This document shows positions 9,429 through 18,118 of a stretch of 64,000 bases of DNA, one piece after another (the first letter of the stretch is position 1; each line of letters begins with the position of its first letter). The notes beneath the pieces are model-generated. The model saw only the letters and a program-made list of their open reading frames with translations. It did no database searches and was not told where the DNA came from. Both the position numbers and the translations under genes were made by a program. Source of the stretch: Candidatus Anaerobutyricum avicola. GTDB taxonomy: Bacteria > Bacillota > Clostridia > Lachnospirales > Lachnospiraceae. The stretch is from contig DXGQ01000016.1 in assembly GCA_019113845.1 (NCBI GenBank), positions 1 to 64,000 on the forward strand, read 5' to 3'.

Positions 9429-10004
9429 ATGAAAAAGATTCCAAAACTGAATTCGATGGAGAAAACCCGGAATACCCGGTTTTTGAAAAATTATACGTTG
9501 AATTATACCAACTCCGAGGGTGGAGAAAAGATTTATGAGATGGTCAGCAACTTTGATTATGACGGCCCGGAGGAGCTCGGAGAGCGGGCGGCCGGCGTGG
9601 TCATCGTGGGCTGGAAGAAAGATCGGATCCTCCTGTGCCGGGAGTTTCGCATGGGCGTCAATCATTTTGTCTATAATCTGCCCGCCGGGCATCTGGACGC
9701 CGGGGAGAGTGTGGAAGACTGCGCCCGCCGGGAACTGTTTGAGGAAACAGGACTGTCTCTTTCCCGGGTATATCAGGTACTGCCGCCTTCCTACGCGGCT
9801 CCGGACTTGAGTGATTCTTCCGCCTGGGTCCTGCTTGCCGAAGTGGAGGGAGAGGTCTCCGGCGGCGCGTCGGAGCACACCGAGGCGGATGAGTGGATAC
9901 AGCCCGGATTTTATACCCGGGAAGAGACGAAGGCTCTTTTACAGAAGGAGCGGTTCTCCGGCCGCGCGCAGATGGCGGCATATTTTTTCTCGATCGGCTC
10001 CTGA
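9429..10004 (+). CDS. Nudix hydrolase, ADP-ribose pyrophosphatase-like
   Basis: This 191-residue enzyme carries a complete Nudix box: G-H-L-D-A-G-E then R-E-L-F-E-E-T-G (about residues 84-106), which binds the catalytic metal. The neighbouring motif and length fit the ADP-sugar/ADP-ribose pyrophosphatase group (NUDT5/NudF-like), which hydrolyses ADP-ribose-type substrates to AMP. The ATG at 9429 follows GGGGGAAAG; an in-frame ATG at 9417 is an alternative. It sits between gatCAB and the ketopantoate-reductase-like gene. Confidence 0.82.
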   Translation: MKKIPKLNSMEKTRNTRFLKNYTLNYTNSEGGEKIYEMVSNFDYDGPEELGERAAGVVIVGWKKDRILLCREFRMGVNHFVYNLPAGHLDAGESVEDCARRELFEETGLSLSRVYQVLPPSYAAPDLSDSSAWVLLAEVEGEVSGGASEHTEADEWIQPGFYTREETKALLQKERFSGRAQMAAYFFSIGS

Positions 10005-10064
10005 TGGAGACTTCGGCAGTGAAAAAATACCGGGAAGATAAAATTTTTGTAAAGAAAAGGTGAA

Positions 10065-11021
10065 ATGGTTATGGAAAAGACACAATCTTGTGATAAAAAA
10101 GTAACGGAAAAAAGAGTAGCTGTCGTCGGCGCAGGCGGCGTGGGCGGCTATCTGGCAGGAATGCTGGGGCGGGTCTGCCCGCACCTTACGATCGCTGCCC
10201 GGGGACGCCGGAAGGAGGCGCTGGAGAAAAACGGGCTGGTCCTTCACAGCGAATATAAGGGAGAGATCACCGTGCGGCCGGCGCGCGTGGCAAGGACGAC
10301 GGAACTGGGAGAACAGGATATCATTTTTATCTGTGTGAAAAACTATTCCCTCGAGGAAGTCTGTCGGGAGATTACTCCTGCTGTAAAAGAGGATACGATC
10401 CTCATTCCGGTGATGAACGGTGTCAATCCGGGAGAACGGGTGCGCGCGCTGCTCGGGAAGGGGAAGGTCGTTGACGCGCTGATCTACATCGTATCGTTCT
10501 CCAATGAAGATTATTCCATCACCCAGCAGGGAAACTTTGCCCGCCTCTGCGTCGGAGTAAAAGGAGGCGCCTGCGAGGAGCAGGTGGACGAGGCAGCGGC
10601 TCTGCTTGCCGCGGCGGATATCGACGTCACAAAGGCGGAAGATATCGAGGTGGAGATCTGGCGTAAATACATTTTAAACTGTGCCTACAATGTGACGACG
10701 GCTTACTATGACAATGACATTGGACAGCTGAGAGCGGACAAAAAGAAGACAGAGGAATATGAGGCTCTGGTCCGGGAGGCGGAACAGGTGGCTCTCGCAA
10801 AAGGAGTTGCCATCAAAAAAGAACATATCGACGCGATCATTGAGCGTTTCCATCACGGGTATGCGGATAACGCCACCAGCTCCCTGCAGAGGGACGTCCG
10901 TGCGGGACGCCGCAGTGAGGCGGATGTGTTCAGCGGTTATATCGTGCGGGAGGCAAAAAAGCTTGGGATTTCCGTGCCGGTATCAGAGAAAATGTACCGG
11001 AAACTCCGGCAGTTTCAGTAA
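10065..11021 (+). CDS. Ketopantoate reductase-family dehydrogenase
   Basis: A 318-residue NAD(P)H-dependent reductase of the ApbA/PanE family. A Rossmann loop (GAGGVGGYLAG) is near residue 20, and the C-terminal helical domain has the conserved E-I-W-R-K-Y-I-L-N-C-A-Y-N-V-T-T segment with the family lysine and asparagine. In pantothenate synthesis, PanE makes pantoate; other members reduce related 2-keto acids, so panE is not assigned with certainty. Start could be 10065 or 10071 (both ATG, AAAAGG upstream). Confidence 0.78.
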   Translation: MVMEKTQSCDKKVTEKRVAVVGAGGVGGYLAGMLGRVCPHLTIAARGRRKEALEKNGLVLHSEYKGEITVRPARVARTTELGEQDIIFICVKNYSLEEVCREITPAVKEDTILIPVMNGVNPGERVRALLGKGKVVDALIYIVSFSNEDYSITQQGNFARLCVGVKGGACEEQVDEAAALLAAADIDVTKAEDIEVEIWRKYILNCAYNVTTAYYDNDIGQLRADKKKTEEYEALVREAEQVALAKGVAIKKEHIDAIIERFHHGYADNATSSLQRDVRAGRRSEADVFSGYIVREAKKLGISVPVSEKMYRKLRQFQ

Positions 11022-11073
11022 TCTGACTGCGAAACTTCCTCTTCCCTGCAAGAATTTCGTCAGAAACTGTTTA

Positions 11074-11101
11074 TTGACATTGTAAAGAAATGTGATATAT
11101 T
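11074..11101 (+). promoter_or_regulatory. Sigma-A-type promoter for the LTA synthase-like gene
   Basis: TTGACA at 11074-11079 and TATATT at 11096-11101 are separated by 16 bases. The coding start is about 95 bases downstream. Confidence 0.6.
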
Positions 11102-11196
11102 TAAAAAGATTTGTAAAAAAAAGGTAAACAACAGGTGCCGGCGGGCAGGACACATCGGTGTTTTGGGACCGGCAGAGCAGATGGAGTGGAGGTTTC

Positions 11197-13497
11197 ATGA
11201 GCAAAGAAAGAAGAAAAACAGGGGGAATACGGAAGTTTTTCAGCGGAAGATCCGGAAAAATGTTTCTGGTTTTTCTGGAAGTTCTGCTCGTGGCAGCATT
11301 TCTGACGCAGCCACAACTGTATTATGATGGAACAGCCTCTGACTTTTTTAAGAGATTTTATGCGGATTCGATCACAATCTGCGGAGGGTTATGGATCATT
11401 CTCGTATTCCTTACAGTGAAGGATGTTCATTTGAGTGATAAGCTGAACAGAAGGCTGAGCTGGGCCGTGGCGGCCCTGACGCCTCTGGCAGCTTTTTTAT
11501 GGCTGGAGTATTATAATCACATGCAGTTCTGGGGACCGCTGAGCAAGATACCGGCGTTATATCTGTTCCTGGATCTGGTCATCTACTATGTGATCTATCT
11601 GTTTCTCCTGCTGCTGTTTAACAGCATCCGGCGAGCGTCCATAGCCATGATCATTGCGACGGCATTTTTTGGATTTTTAAATTATGAGCTGACCGTATTC
11701 AGAAGCATGTCTTTTATCGCCTCTGATATCTATTCTTTCCTCACCGCCGTCTCGGTGGCCAATACATATCAGATCGAGATTGACGTGGACACGGCCGAGT
11801 TTTTCATGCTGGCGCTGGTGCTTCTGGCACTGCTGTTCAAGCTGAAAAAAGAAAAACTGTTCCACTGGAAGGCGAGGACAGCTTTCGCAGCCGCTTATGT
11901 GGCAGTGTTCATGTGTTTTTGCCAGGTGTATGTGTTCAGCGATTATCTGGAAGATATCGGCGTGGACTTCCGTGTCTACCGTCCGCAGTATAAGTACCGT
12001 TACTACGGCACTCTGCTCACGACGATGCGGACCTTCGGTTATCTCCATGTGACGGAGCCGGAGGGATATTCCGTGGATGCCGTGCAGGAGATCACGGACG
12101 ACTATGTGGCACAGGAACAGGCGGCGTCCGGGACGGCGTCGGCGTCGGCAGAAGAAGCCGAAGATGTGCCGGGCAGCATCGCAGCGCGACTGGGCCTTCT
12201 GGCACACCCGGAAGTACATGCGGCGGAGACATCCGGAACGAAAGCGGATACCGCAGATACCGGCGAAAAGGGTGCGTCTGATCAGGACAACGATTCCGCG
12301 TCAGCTGCCGGAAAAGAGGAAAACAATGATACCGCATCGTCCGACGGAACGGAGACGTCTGACGGCGGGCAGAAGCCGAATATCATCGCGATCATGAATG
12401 AGTCCTTCTCTGACCTGAAGGCTGTGGGCGATATGGAGACGACGAAGGATTATATGCCGTTTTTCCGCAAATTGACAGAGAATACGATCAAAGGATACAC
12501 ATACTCTTCCGTCTTCGGCGGCAATACCGCCAACTCGGAGTTTGAGTTCCTCACGGGGAATTCCATGGCATTTCTTCCGGATAATTCTGTGCCGTACCAG
12601 CTGTTTTTGCGGGACAAGACGGCGGGACTGACCTATAATCTGAAAGACCAGGGGTATGGGCCGCTCTACGCCCTGCATCCGTATTATAAGACCGGTTACA
12701 GCCGGTATAAGATTTATCCTCTGATGGGATTTGACCGGTTCTATACTTCCGATGATTTTTCTGCTGTTACGGACACGGTCAATTATCATATCACAGACCG
12801 GGAAGATTACGATAAGATCATTGAGCTGTATGAGGAGTCGCAGGGAGAGGATTCGCCGTTCTATCTCTTTAATGTCACCATGCAGAATCATGGCAGTTAC
12901 GACGGCAGCCTGGAGGAGACCGGGGATGCTGTCCGGCTCAAGGGAGATCTCGAAGGTTCCTCCAAGGCAGAGCAGTATCTGAACATGGTGAAGATGTCTG
13001 ACAAGGCGCTCAAACATCTCATCCGCTATTTTGAGGATGTGGATGAGCCGACCGTCATCGTGTTCTTCGGCGACCATCTGCCGGATCTGGACGACAGCTT
13101 TTACGACACCCTCCTCGGAGAGAAGACCGAGAACCTCGAGGGCGAAGCACTGGAGCAGTTATATAAGGTGCCATTTTTGATCTGGGCGAACTATGATATC
13201 GAGGAACAGACCATTGAGCGCACCAGCAACAATTACCTTGGCACGTATCTCGCCGAGGTGGCCGGATTGGAAAAGACCGGTTATCAGGAGTTTCTCACAG
13301 ATCTCAGGGAGGAAGTGCCGTGTATCAACGCTTATGGATACTGGGGCAGCGACGGCAACTTTTATGAGATCGATGATGAGACTTCTCCGTATTATGACCT
13401 GATCCATCAGTATAATCTGTTGGAATATAATAATCTTTTCGGAAAAGAAGACCAGCAGACCTCATTCTTTTATCTGAACAGTGAAGATGCCGGTTGA
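11197..13497 (+). CDS. LTA synthase-family membrane sulfatase/phosphoglycerol transferase
   Basis: This protein of about 766 residues has five hydrophobic segments in the first 240 residues, then an extracellular sulfatase-fold domain. Catalytic landmarks are visible: NIIAIMNESFSDL with the metal-binding Glu, a GGNTANSEFEFLTG loop with the nucleophilic Thr, and F-F-G-D-H-L-P-D. It is likely to transfer phosphoglycerol or a related headgroup to a cell-surface polymer or glycolipid. Between membrane and enzyme lies a roughly 80-residue low-complexity Ala/Ser/Asp/Glu linker (about residues 305-385), longer than usual. The ATG at 11197 follows GGAGTGGAGG. A promoter is at 11074. Confidence 0.85.
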   Translation: MSKERRKTGGIRKFFSGRSGKMFLVFLEVLLVAAFLTQPQLYYDGTASDFFKRFYADSITICGGLWIILVFLTVKDVHLSDKLNRRLSWAVAALTPLAAFLWLEYYNHMQFWGPLSKIPALYLFLDLVIYYVIYLFLLLLFNSIRRASIAMIIATAFFGFLNYELTVFRSMSFIASDIYSFLTAVSVANTYQIEIDVDTAEFFMLALVLLALLFKLKKEKLFHWKARTAFAAAYVAVFMCFCQVYVFSDYLEDIGVDFRVYRPQYKYRYYGTLLTTMRTFGYLHVTEPEGYSVDAVQEITDDYVAQEQAASGTASASAEEAEDVPGSIAARLGLLAHPEVHAAETSGTKADTADTGEKGASDQDNDSASAAGKEENNDTASSDGTETSDGGQKPNIIAIMNESFSDLKAVGDMETTKDYMPFFRKLTENTIKGYTYSSVFGGNTANSEFEFLTGNSMAFLPDNSVPYQLFLRDKTAGLTYNLKDQGYGPLYALHPYYKTGYSRYKIYPLMGFDRFYTSDDFSAVTDTVNYHITDREDYDKIIELYEESQGEDSPFYLFNVTMQNHGSYDGSLEETGDAVRLKGDLEGSSKAEQYLNMVKMSDKALKHLIRYFEDVDEPTVIVFFGDHLPDLDDSFYDTLLGEKTENLEGEALEQLYKVPFLIWANYDIEEQTIERTSNNYLGTYLAEVAGLEKTGYQEFLTDLREEVPCINAYGYWGSDGNFYEIDDETSPYYDLIHQYNLLEYNNLFGKEDQQTSFFYLNSEDAG

Positions 13498-13570
13498 TGA
13501 ACGGAAATTTATCTGATAGAATAAGCCTTAGCTGAAAATACAGTTTTCTGTGGAACAACAGGATTCAGGA

Positions 13571-13644
13571 GGGCAGGAGAGACAAAAGGGACAGTGTGTT
13601 CTGCACAGGAGAATTCCTGTTTCCAAAAGAGTGATCTCCTGCCC
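13571..13644 (+). promoter_or_regulatory. Structured leader of thrS
   Basis: A perfect 10-bp inverted repeat (GGGCAGGAGA at 13571-13580, TCTCCTGCCC at 13635-13644) encloses a second hairpin (ACAGGA...TCCTGT, 13605-13620). It ends about 30 bases before the thrS start. No T-box sequence is present, so if the fold is regulatory it works in another way, for example by control of translation. Confidence 0.45.
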
Positions 13645-13675
13645 CCGTCATGAGTATACACAAGGAGAGAAGACA

Positions 13676-15634
13676 ATGATTATTCGTTTAAAAGATGGTT
13701 CTGAAAAAGAATATGCACAGCCGATGTCCGTTCTGGATATCGCAAAAGATATCAGCGAAGGCCTGGCAAGAAATGCCTGCGCCGGAGAGGTGGACGGCGA
13801 GACCGTCGACCTTCGTACCGTCCTTGATAAGGACTGCGAGCTGAACATTTTAACTTTCCAGGATGACAAGGGCAAGCTGGCATTTCGTCACACGGCTTCC
13901 CATGTGCTGGCACAGGCAGTGAAACGTCTCTATCCGGAGGCGAAGCTTGCCATCGGACCGGCCATCGAGGAAGGTTTCTACTATGACTTTGATATGGCGC
14001 CTCTTTCCAGAGAGGATCTGGACGCCATCGAAAAAGAGATGAAGAAGGTCATCAAGGAGAATCCTGCCATCGAGCGTTTTGAGCTGCCGAGAGAGGAAGC
14101 CATCGCGTTTATGAAGGAAAAGGATGAGCCTTACAAGGTAGAACTGATCGAGGATCTGCCGGAAGACGCGGTCATCAGCTTTTACCGTCAGGGTGATTTC
14201 ACAGATCTCTGCGCCGGACCACATTTGATGAACCTGAAAAATATCAAGGCATTTAAGCTCACTTCTTCTTCAGGCGCTTACTGGAGAGGAGACGAGCATA
14301 ACAAGATGCTCACCCGTATTTACGGAACCGCTTACACAAAGAAGGCGGATCTGGAAGAGCGTCTGAAATACCTCGAGGAGATCAAGCTCCGCGACCACAA
14401 CCGTCTGGGACGGGAGATGGAGCTGTTCACTACTGTGGATGTGATCGGTCAGGGACTTCCGCTTCTTCTGCCGAAGGGCGCGAAGATCATCCAGACGCTG
14501 CAAAGATGGATCGAGGACCTGGAGGACAATGAGTGGGGCTATGTCCGCACAAAGACGCCGCTGATGGCAAAGAGCGACCTTTACAAGATCTCCGGTCACT
14601 GGGATCACTATAAAGAAGGCATGTTCGTTCTCGGCGACGAGGAGAAAGATAAAGAGGTGCTGGCGCTCCGTCCGATGACCTGTCCGTTCCAGTACTACTG
14701 CTATAAGAATACACAGAGATCGTACCGCGACCTGCCATACCGCATGAGCGAGACATCCACCCTCTTCCGTAACGAGGATTCCGGGGAGATGCACGGTCTG
14801 ACCCGTGTGCGTCAGTTCACCATCTCCGAGGGACATCTGATCGTTCGTCCGGATCAGGCCAACGAGGAGCTGGAGAACTGCCTCAAACTGGCACAGTATT
14901 GTCTGACTGTCCTCGGCGTGCAGGATGACGTGACCTACCGTCTGTCCAAATGGGATCCGAACAACAAAGAGAAATATCTCGGCGACGACGAATACTGGGA
15001 GAGCACCCAGGCGCAGATCCGTCAGATTCTGGTGGAATCCGGCGTGCCGTTCGTGGAGGCGGACGGAGAAGCTGCCTTCTACGGTCCGAAGATCGACATT
15101 CAGGCAAAGAACGTCTACGGCAAGGAAGACACGATGATCACCATTCAGTTAGACTGTGCCATCGCGGAGAACTTCGATATGTACTATATCGACCAGAACG
15201 GCGACAAACAGCGTCCGTACGTGATCCACAGAACTTCCATGGGATGTTATGAGAGAACACTGGCATGGCTGATCGAGAAATATGCCGGCAAGTTCCCGAC
15301 ATGGCTCTGTCCGGAGCAGGTGCGCGTGCTGCCGATTTCTGAGAAATACGCCGACTACGCAGAGCAGGTCAATAAAGAGTTAAAGAAAAACGGTATCTTA
15401 AGTACCGTGGACAACCGCTCCGAAAAGATCGGCTACAAGATCCGTGAAGCCCGTCTCGCAAAGCTTCCTTACATGCTCGTTGTGGGAGCGAAAGAGCAGG
15501 AGGAAGGCACTGTCTCCGTGAGAAGCCGTTTCGCCGGCGACGAGGGACAGAAACCGCTCGCTTCATTTATCAGCGACATTTGTGAGGAGATCCGCACCAA
15601 AGCGATCCGCAAAGAAGAAGTAACGGAAGAATAA
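13676..15634 (+). CDS. thrS: Threonine--tRNA ligase
   Basis: A 652-residue class II synthetase that charges tRNA-Thr. Domains in order: an N-terminal TGS domain (residues 1-62), the editing (SAD) domain with the zinc-like H-T-A-S-H-V motif (about residue 74) and DLCAGPH, the class II catalytic core (RPMTCP, GLTRVRQF, and the EHRTSMG-like motif 3 region ending at HRTSMGCYERT) and a C-terminal anticodon-binding domain. The ATG at 13676 follows AAGGAG. A structured leader precedes it and a bidirectional terminator follows. Confidence 0.97.
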   Translation: MIIRLKDGSEKEYAQPMSVLDIAKDISEGLARNACAGEVDGETVDLRTVLDKDCELNILTFQDDKGKLAFRHTASHVLAQAVKRLYPEAKLAIGPAIEEGFYYDFDMAPLSREDLDAIEKEMKKVIKENPAIERFELPREEAIAFMKEKDEPYKVELIEDLPEDAVISFYRQGDFTDLCAGPHLMNLKNIKAFKLTSSSGAYWRGDEHNKMLTRIYGTAYTKKADLEERLKYLEEIKLRDHNRLGREMELFTTVDVIGQGLPLLLPKGAKIIQTLQRWIEDLEDNEWGYVRTKTPLMAKSDLYKISGHWDHYKEGMFVLGDEEKDKEVLALRPMTCPFQYYCYKNTQRSYRDLPYRMSETSTLFRNEDSGEMHGLTRVRQFTISEGHLIVRPDQANEELENCLKLAQYCLTVLGVQDDVTYRLSKWDPNNKEKYLGDDEYWESTQAQIRQILVESGVPFVEADGEAAFYGPKIDIQAKNVYGKEDTMITIQLDCAIAENFDMYYIDQNGDKQRPYVIHRTSMGCYERTLAWLIEKYAGKFPTWLCPEQVRVLPISEKYADYAEQVNKELKKNGILSTVDNRSEKIGYKIREARLAKLPYMLVVGAKEQEEGTVSVRSRFAGDEGQKPLASFISDICEEIRTKAIRKEEVTEE

Positions 15635-15644
15635 TATAAAAACG

Positions 15645-15711
15645 AAAAACAGGTACCACAGAAGGCAGGATGGAGAAAACATCCGGAAGCCTTCGGGTAC
15701 CTGTTTTTTTG
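15645..15711. terminator. Bidirectional terminator between thrS and metF
   Basis: An outer stem (AAAACAGGTACC with GGTACCTGTTTT) encloses an inner arm pair (GAAGGC with GCCTTC). Poly-T follows on the plus strand (seven T) and poly-A leads on the other side, so it serves both convergent genes. Confidence 0.85.
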
Positions 15712-15751
15712 TCTGTAGAAGATTTTGTATCCCGTGCGGTTGAGAGAAAAG

Positions 15752-16603
15752 TTACAGTGCGCCGCAGATATCCTTTGCCACATCCGCGTGATTCATCGTA
15801 TAAATGTGAACGCCATCCACCCCTCTCTCCCGGAGATCCCTGATCTGTCGGATGGCAAAATCGATGCCGGCCTTTCGCATCTCTTCCGGATTGTCCTGAT
15901 AGCGGGCAAGAAGGTCCGCCATGGACTTTGGCACACTGGCGCCGGAGAGGTTGATGGTCGTCCCGATCATCTTCGGACTGGTGATCGGCATGATGCCCGC
16001 TTCAATGGGAACGTCGATGCCGGCTTTTTCACACATTTCCAGAAAACGATAGAAAATATCGTTGTCAAAGAAGAGCTGACTGATGAGGAAGTCAGCGCCC
16101 TGATCCACCTTATATTTCAGAAAATGAATATCTTCTTCCATGCTTGCCGCCTCGAAATGCTTCTCCGGATAGCAGGCGGCGGCCACAGTGAACCCGGCTT
16201 CTTTGAGGGGCGGGATCAGTTCCGAGGGATGTTTGTAGGTGCGGTTTGCAAATGCTTCCTCCGACATATCTGCCGGTTTATCCCCGCGCAGAGCCAGCAC
16301 GTTGTGGATACCCATTTCCCGGAAGGTGCGGATGGTGGATAAGAAGCTTTCTTCTGTCAGGGCGGCGCAGGTCAGGTGGGCGATCCCTTCAATGTGAAGA
16401 TGGTTCTGGATGTAGGAGACGATCTCGGCAGTTTTTTTGCTGTTGCTGCCGCCGGCGCCGTAGGTACAGCTGATGAAGGATGGAGAAAGATCTCGGAGAG
16501 CGTCCAGTGTCTCATAAAGATTCGGGAAGCCTTCCCATTTTTTCGGAGGGAAGACTTCAAAGGATATATGAGAGTGTGAAGAGAAAACGGTATTACGTGT
16601 CAT
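15752..16603 (-). CDS. metF: Methylenetetrahydrofolate reductase
   Basis: This 283-residue TIM-barrel flavoprotein reduces 5,10-methylene-THF to 5-methyl-THF for methionine synthesis. The N-terminal SFEVFPPK motif (with the catalytic Glu), the SCTYGAGG segment, L-R-G-D and the P-I-E-A-G-I-M-P-I motif are all present. The ATG at 16603 follows AGGAGG; longer in-frame starts lack ribosome sites. It is transcribed alone, divergent from eutS. No S-box or other methionine riboswitch was recognised in its upstream region. Confidence 0.94.
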   Translation of the reverse strand: MTRNTVFSSHSHISFEVFPPKKWEGFPNLYETLDALRDLSPSFISCTYGAGGSNSKKTAEIVSYIQNHLHIEGIAHLTCAALTEESFLSTIRTFREMGIHNVLALRGDKPADMSEEAFANRTYKHPSELIPPLKEAGFTVAAACYPEKHFEAASMEEDIHFLKYKVDQGADFLISQLFFDNDIFYRFLEMCEKAGIDVPIEAGIMPITSPKMIGTTINLSGASVPKSMADLLARYQDNPEEMRKAGIDFAIRQIRDLRERGVDGVHIYTMNHADVAKDICGAL

Positions 16604-16833
16604 GGAATATCCTCCTGTTCTGCAATTGTAATGATTTTCAGTCCGTAAACGGTCGTCTGTTAAGGGGTAGTGTACTATTAATTTGATAGAAAGGCAAGAA
16701 AAAGCAGAAAATTCATATGACAATATGTTGCGTTTTCTTGCCGAAAATATAGTTTTTTTGTGTATTATATTGATAATTCACCAAAGAAACGCAGGTAATG
16801 TCCAATTTTTTTATAGAATATTGAAATTGATTG

Positions 16834-16907
16834 TGCTATAATCTTATTATGATGTTTCGACCCTGATACAGCAACGGTCCGTCGAGGTGAGACTTGCGCG
16901 TACGGAC
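16834..16907 (+). promoter_or_regulatory. eutS promoter and leader hairpin
   Basis: An extended -10 (TGTGC-TATAAT, 16832-16842) is followed by a short leader with a 6-bp stem (GTCCGT at 16877-16882 with ACGGAC at 16902-16907). The stem lies 35 bases before the eutS start. In other bacteria, ethanolamine genes are controlled by EutV-type antitermination; no terminator is visible here, so that mechanism is not supported. Confidence 0.4.
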
Positions 16908-16942
16908 GAAAGTGACAAATATAGATTAAAGGAGCGGAAAAG

Positions 16943-17326
16943 ATGGATATTAGAGATTTATTGCCAAAGGATGCCGAAGGAAGACTTCGTATTATTCAGG
17001 AGACTGTACCTGGAAGACAGATCACACTCGCTCATGTAGTAACCAGTCCAAAGCCGATCGTTTATCGTAAGCTGGGCCTGAATCCGGATATCGATTTTGA
17101 ACGCTCAGCGATTGGGATCATCACGGTAACACCTAGTGAGTCCGCCGTTATCGGTGCGGACATCGCGATCAAGAGCGGCGATGTTTATCTGGGATTCGTT
17201 GACCGTTTCAGCGGCACATTGATTTTAACAGGTCGTATTTCTGCTGTAGAGTCCGCCGTACAGGCTGTGATTCATTATTTCCAGAATGATTTAGGATATG
17301 CTACCTGCCCTGTCACGAAGAAGTAA
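16943..17326 (+). CDS. eutS: EutS/PduU-type microcompartment shell protein
   Basis: A 127-residue circularly permuted BMC-domain shell protein. It matches the EutS pattern: a short N-terminal strand, RIIQETVPGRQITLAHV, then AIGIITVTPSESAVIGADIA and GFVDRFSGTLILTG. These hexamers form part of the polyhedral shell around ethanolamine or diol catabolism enzymes. It begins after AAAGGAG. Only eutP follows; none of the other shell or enzyme genes are nearby. Confidence 0.93.
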   Translation: MDIRDLLPKDAEGRLRIIQETVPGRQITLAHVVTSPKPIVYRKLGLNPDIDFERSAIGIITVTPSESAVIGADIAIKSGDVYLGFVDRFSGTLILTGRISAVESAVQAVIHYFQNDLGYATCPVTKK

Positions 17327-17337
17327 GGTGAGGCAAG

Positions 17338-17856
17338 ATGCGCAAGATTATGTTTGTAGGCCGTAGCGAATCTGGAAAGACTACGATCATGCAGGCAATG
17401 AAAGGTGAGAAGATCACATATCATAAGACCCAGTATGTCAATCATTACGATGTGATCATTGACACGCCGGGTGAGTATGCGGAGACGAAGGAACTGTCTG
17501 CCGCACTGGCGATTTATGGCTGCGAGGCAGACATCATCGGTCTGCTGATGAGCGCCATAGAGCCGTTTTCATTATATCCGCCAAATGTTGTTTCTGTCAG
17601 CAACCGGGAAGTGGTTGGTGTTGTCACCAAGATCGATCACTGGGCAGCGAACCCCGAACAGGCTGCCGAGTGGCTGAGACTGGCCGGCTGCAAAAAGATA
17701 TTCTTTACAAGTGCGTATACGGGAGAAGGTATTGCAGATATACTGGAATATCTCAAGGAACCGGTCGACGTTATCCCATGGGAGGTTGCCAAGGCAGAAT
17801 ACGATAAACTTGGGTTTGGGCCAGGTGAAAGTGAAAAACACACCTTGAGGATATAA
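17338..17856 (+). CDS. eutP: EutP/PduV-family GTPase-like protein
   Basis: This 172-residue P-loop protein has Walker A (GRSESGKTT, about residues 8-16), an IIDTPGEY switch region and V-T-K-I-D as the G4 motif. EutP/PduV proteins are associated with microcompartments, and EutP-like acetate kinase activity has been described for some members. It starts 11 bp after eutS with its own ribosome site, and a strong terminator ends the pair. Confidence 0.9.
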   Translation: MRKIMFVGRSESGKTTIMQAMKGEKITYHKTQYVNHYDVIIDTPGEYAETKELSAALAIYGCEADIIGLLMSAIEPFSLYPPNVVSVSNREVVGVVTKIDHWAANPEQAAEWLRLAGCKKIFFTSAYTGEGIADILEYLKEPVDVIPWEVAKAEYDKLGFGPGESEKHTLRI

Positions 17857-17929
17857 GAAGTTCCCCCGTTTTTTGGCTTTAACGAAGGGAGCTTCCGCAT
17901 CCAAAGGATACTGGTCAATACATAGAAAG

Positions 17930-17968
17930 ACTGCTATAATATAGTCACTATATTATAGCAGTTTTTTT
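17930..17968 (+). terminator. eutSP terminator
   Basis: A perfect 14-bp stem (ACTGCTATAATATA with TATATTATAGCAGT) with a 5-base loop is followed by a run of seven T. Confidence 0.9.
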
Positions 17969-17971
17969 GTT

Positions 17972-18100
17972 GGGAAAGCCCCGGACAGCGGATGGGCAGA
18001 AAGACGTGCTTGCACGTCTGGAAGCACATCCATTGGACGGGCAAGGGAACATGAGCATGGAGTGCGAAGCACGGAGACATCCGGCGTTTTAGATGAGTAT
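17972..18100. other. Non-coding spacer with short palindrome
   Basis: The gap before ung contains an 8-bp palindromic hairpin (AGACGTGC-TT-GCACGTCT near 18001-18018) and a GC-rich stretch with repeated GGATG/CATCC pieces. No gene is visible. It may be a small dispersed palindromic repeat of the kind common in Clostridia. Confidence 0.35.
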
Positions 18101-18118
18101 GAAAGAGAGGAATAAGCG

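Noticed and set aside
13550..13675. T-box leader for thrS
   Set aside because: The T-box sequence and specifier pattern are absent; only a hairpin is seen.
16860..16920. EutV-type antitermination hairpins or a known riboswitch before eutS
   Set aside because: One short stem only, no terminator and no fit to the cobalamin, c-di-GMP or guanidine consensus.
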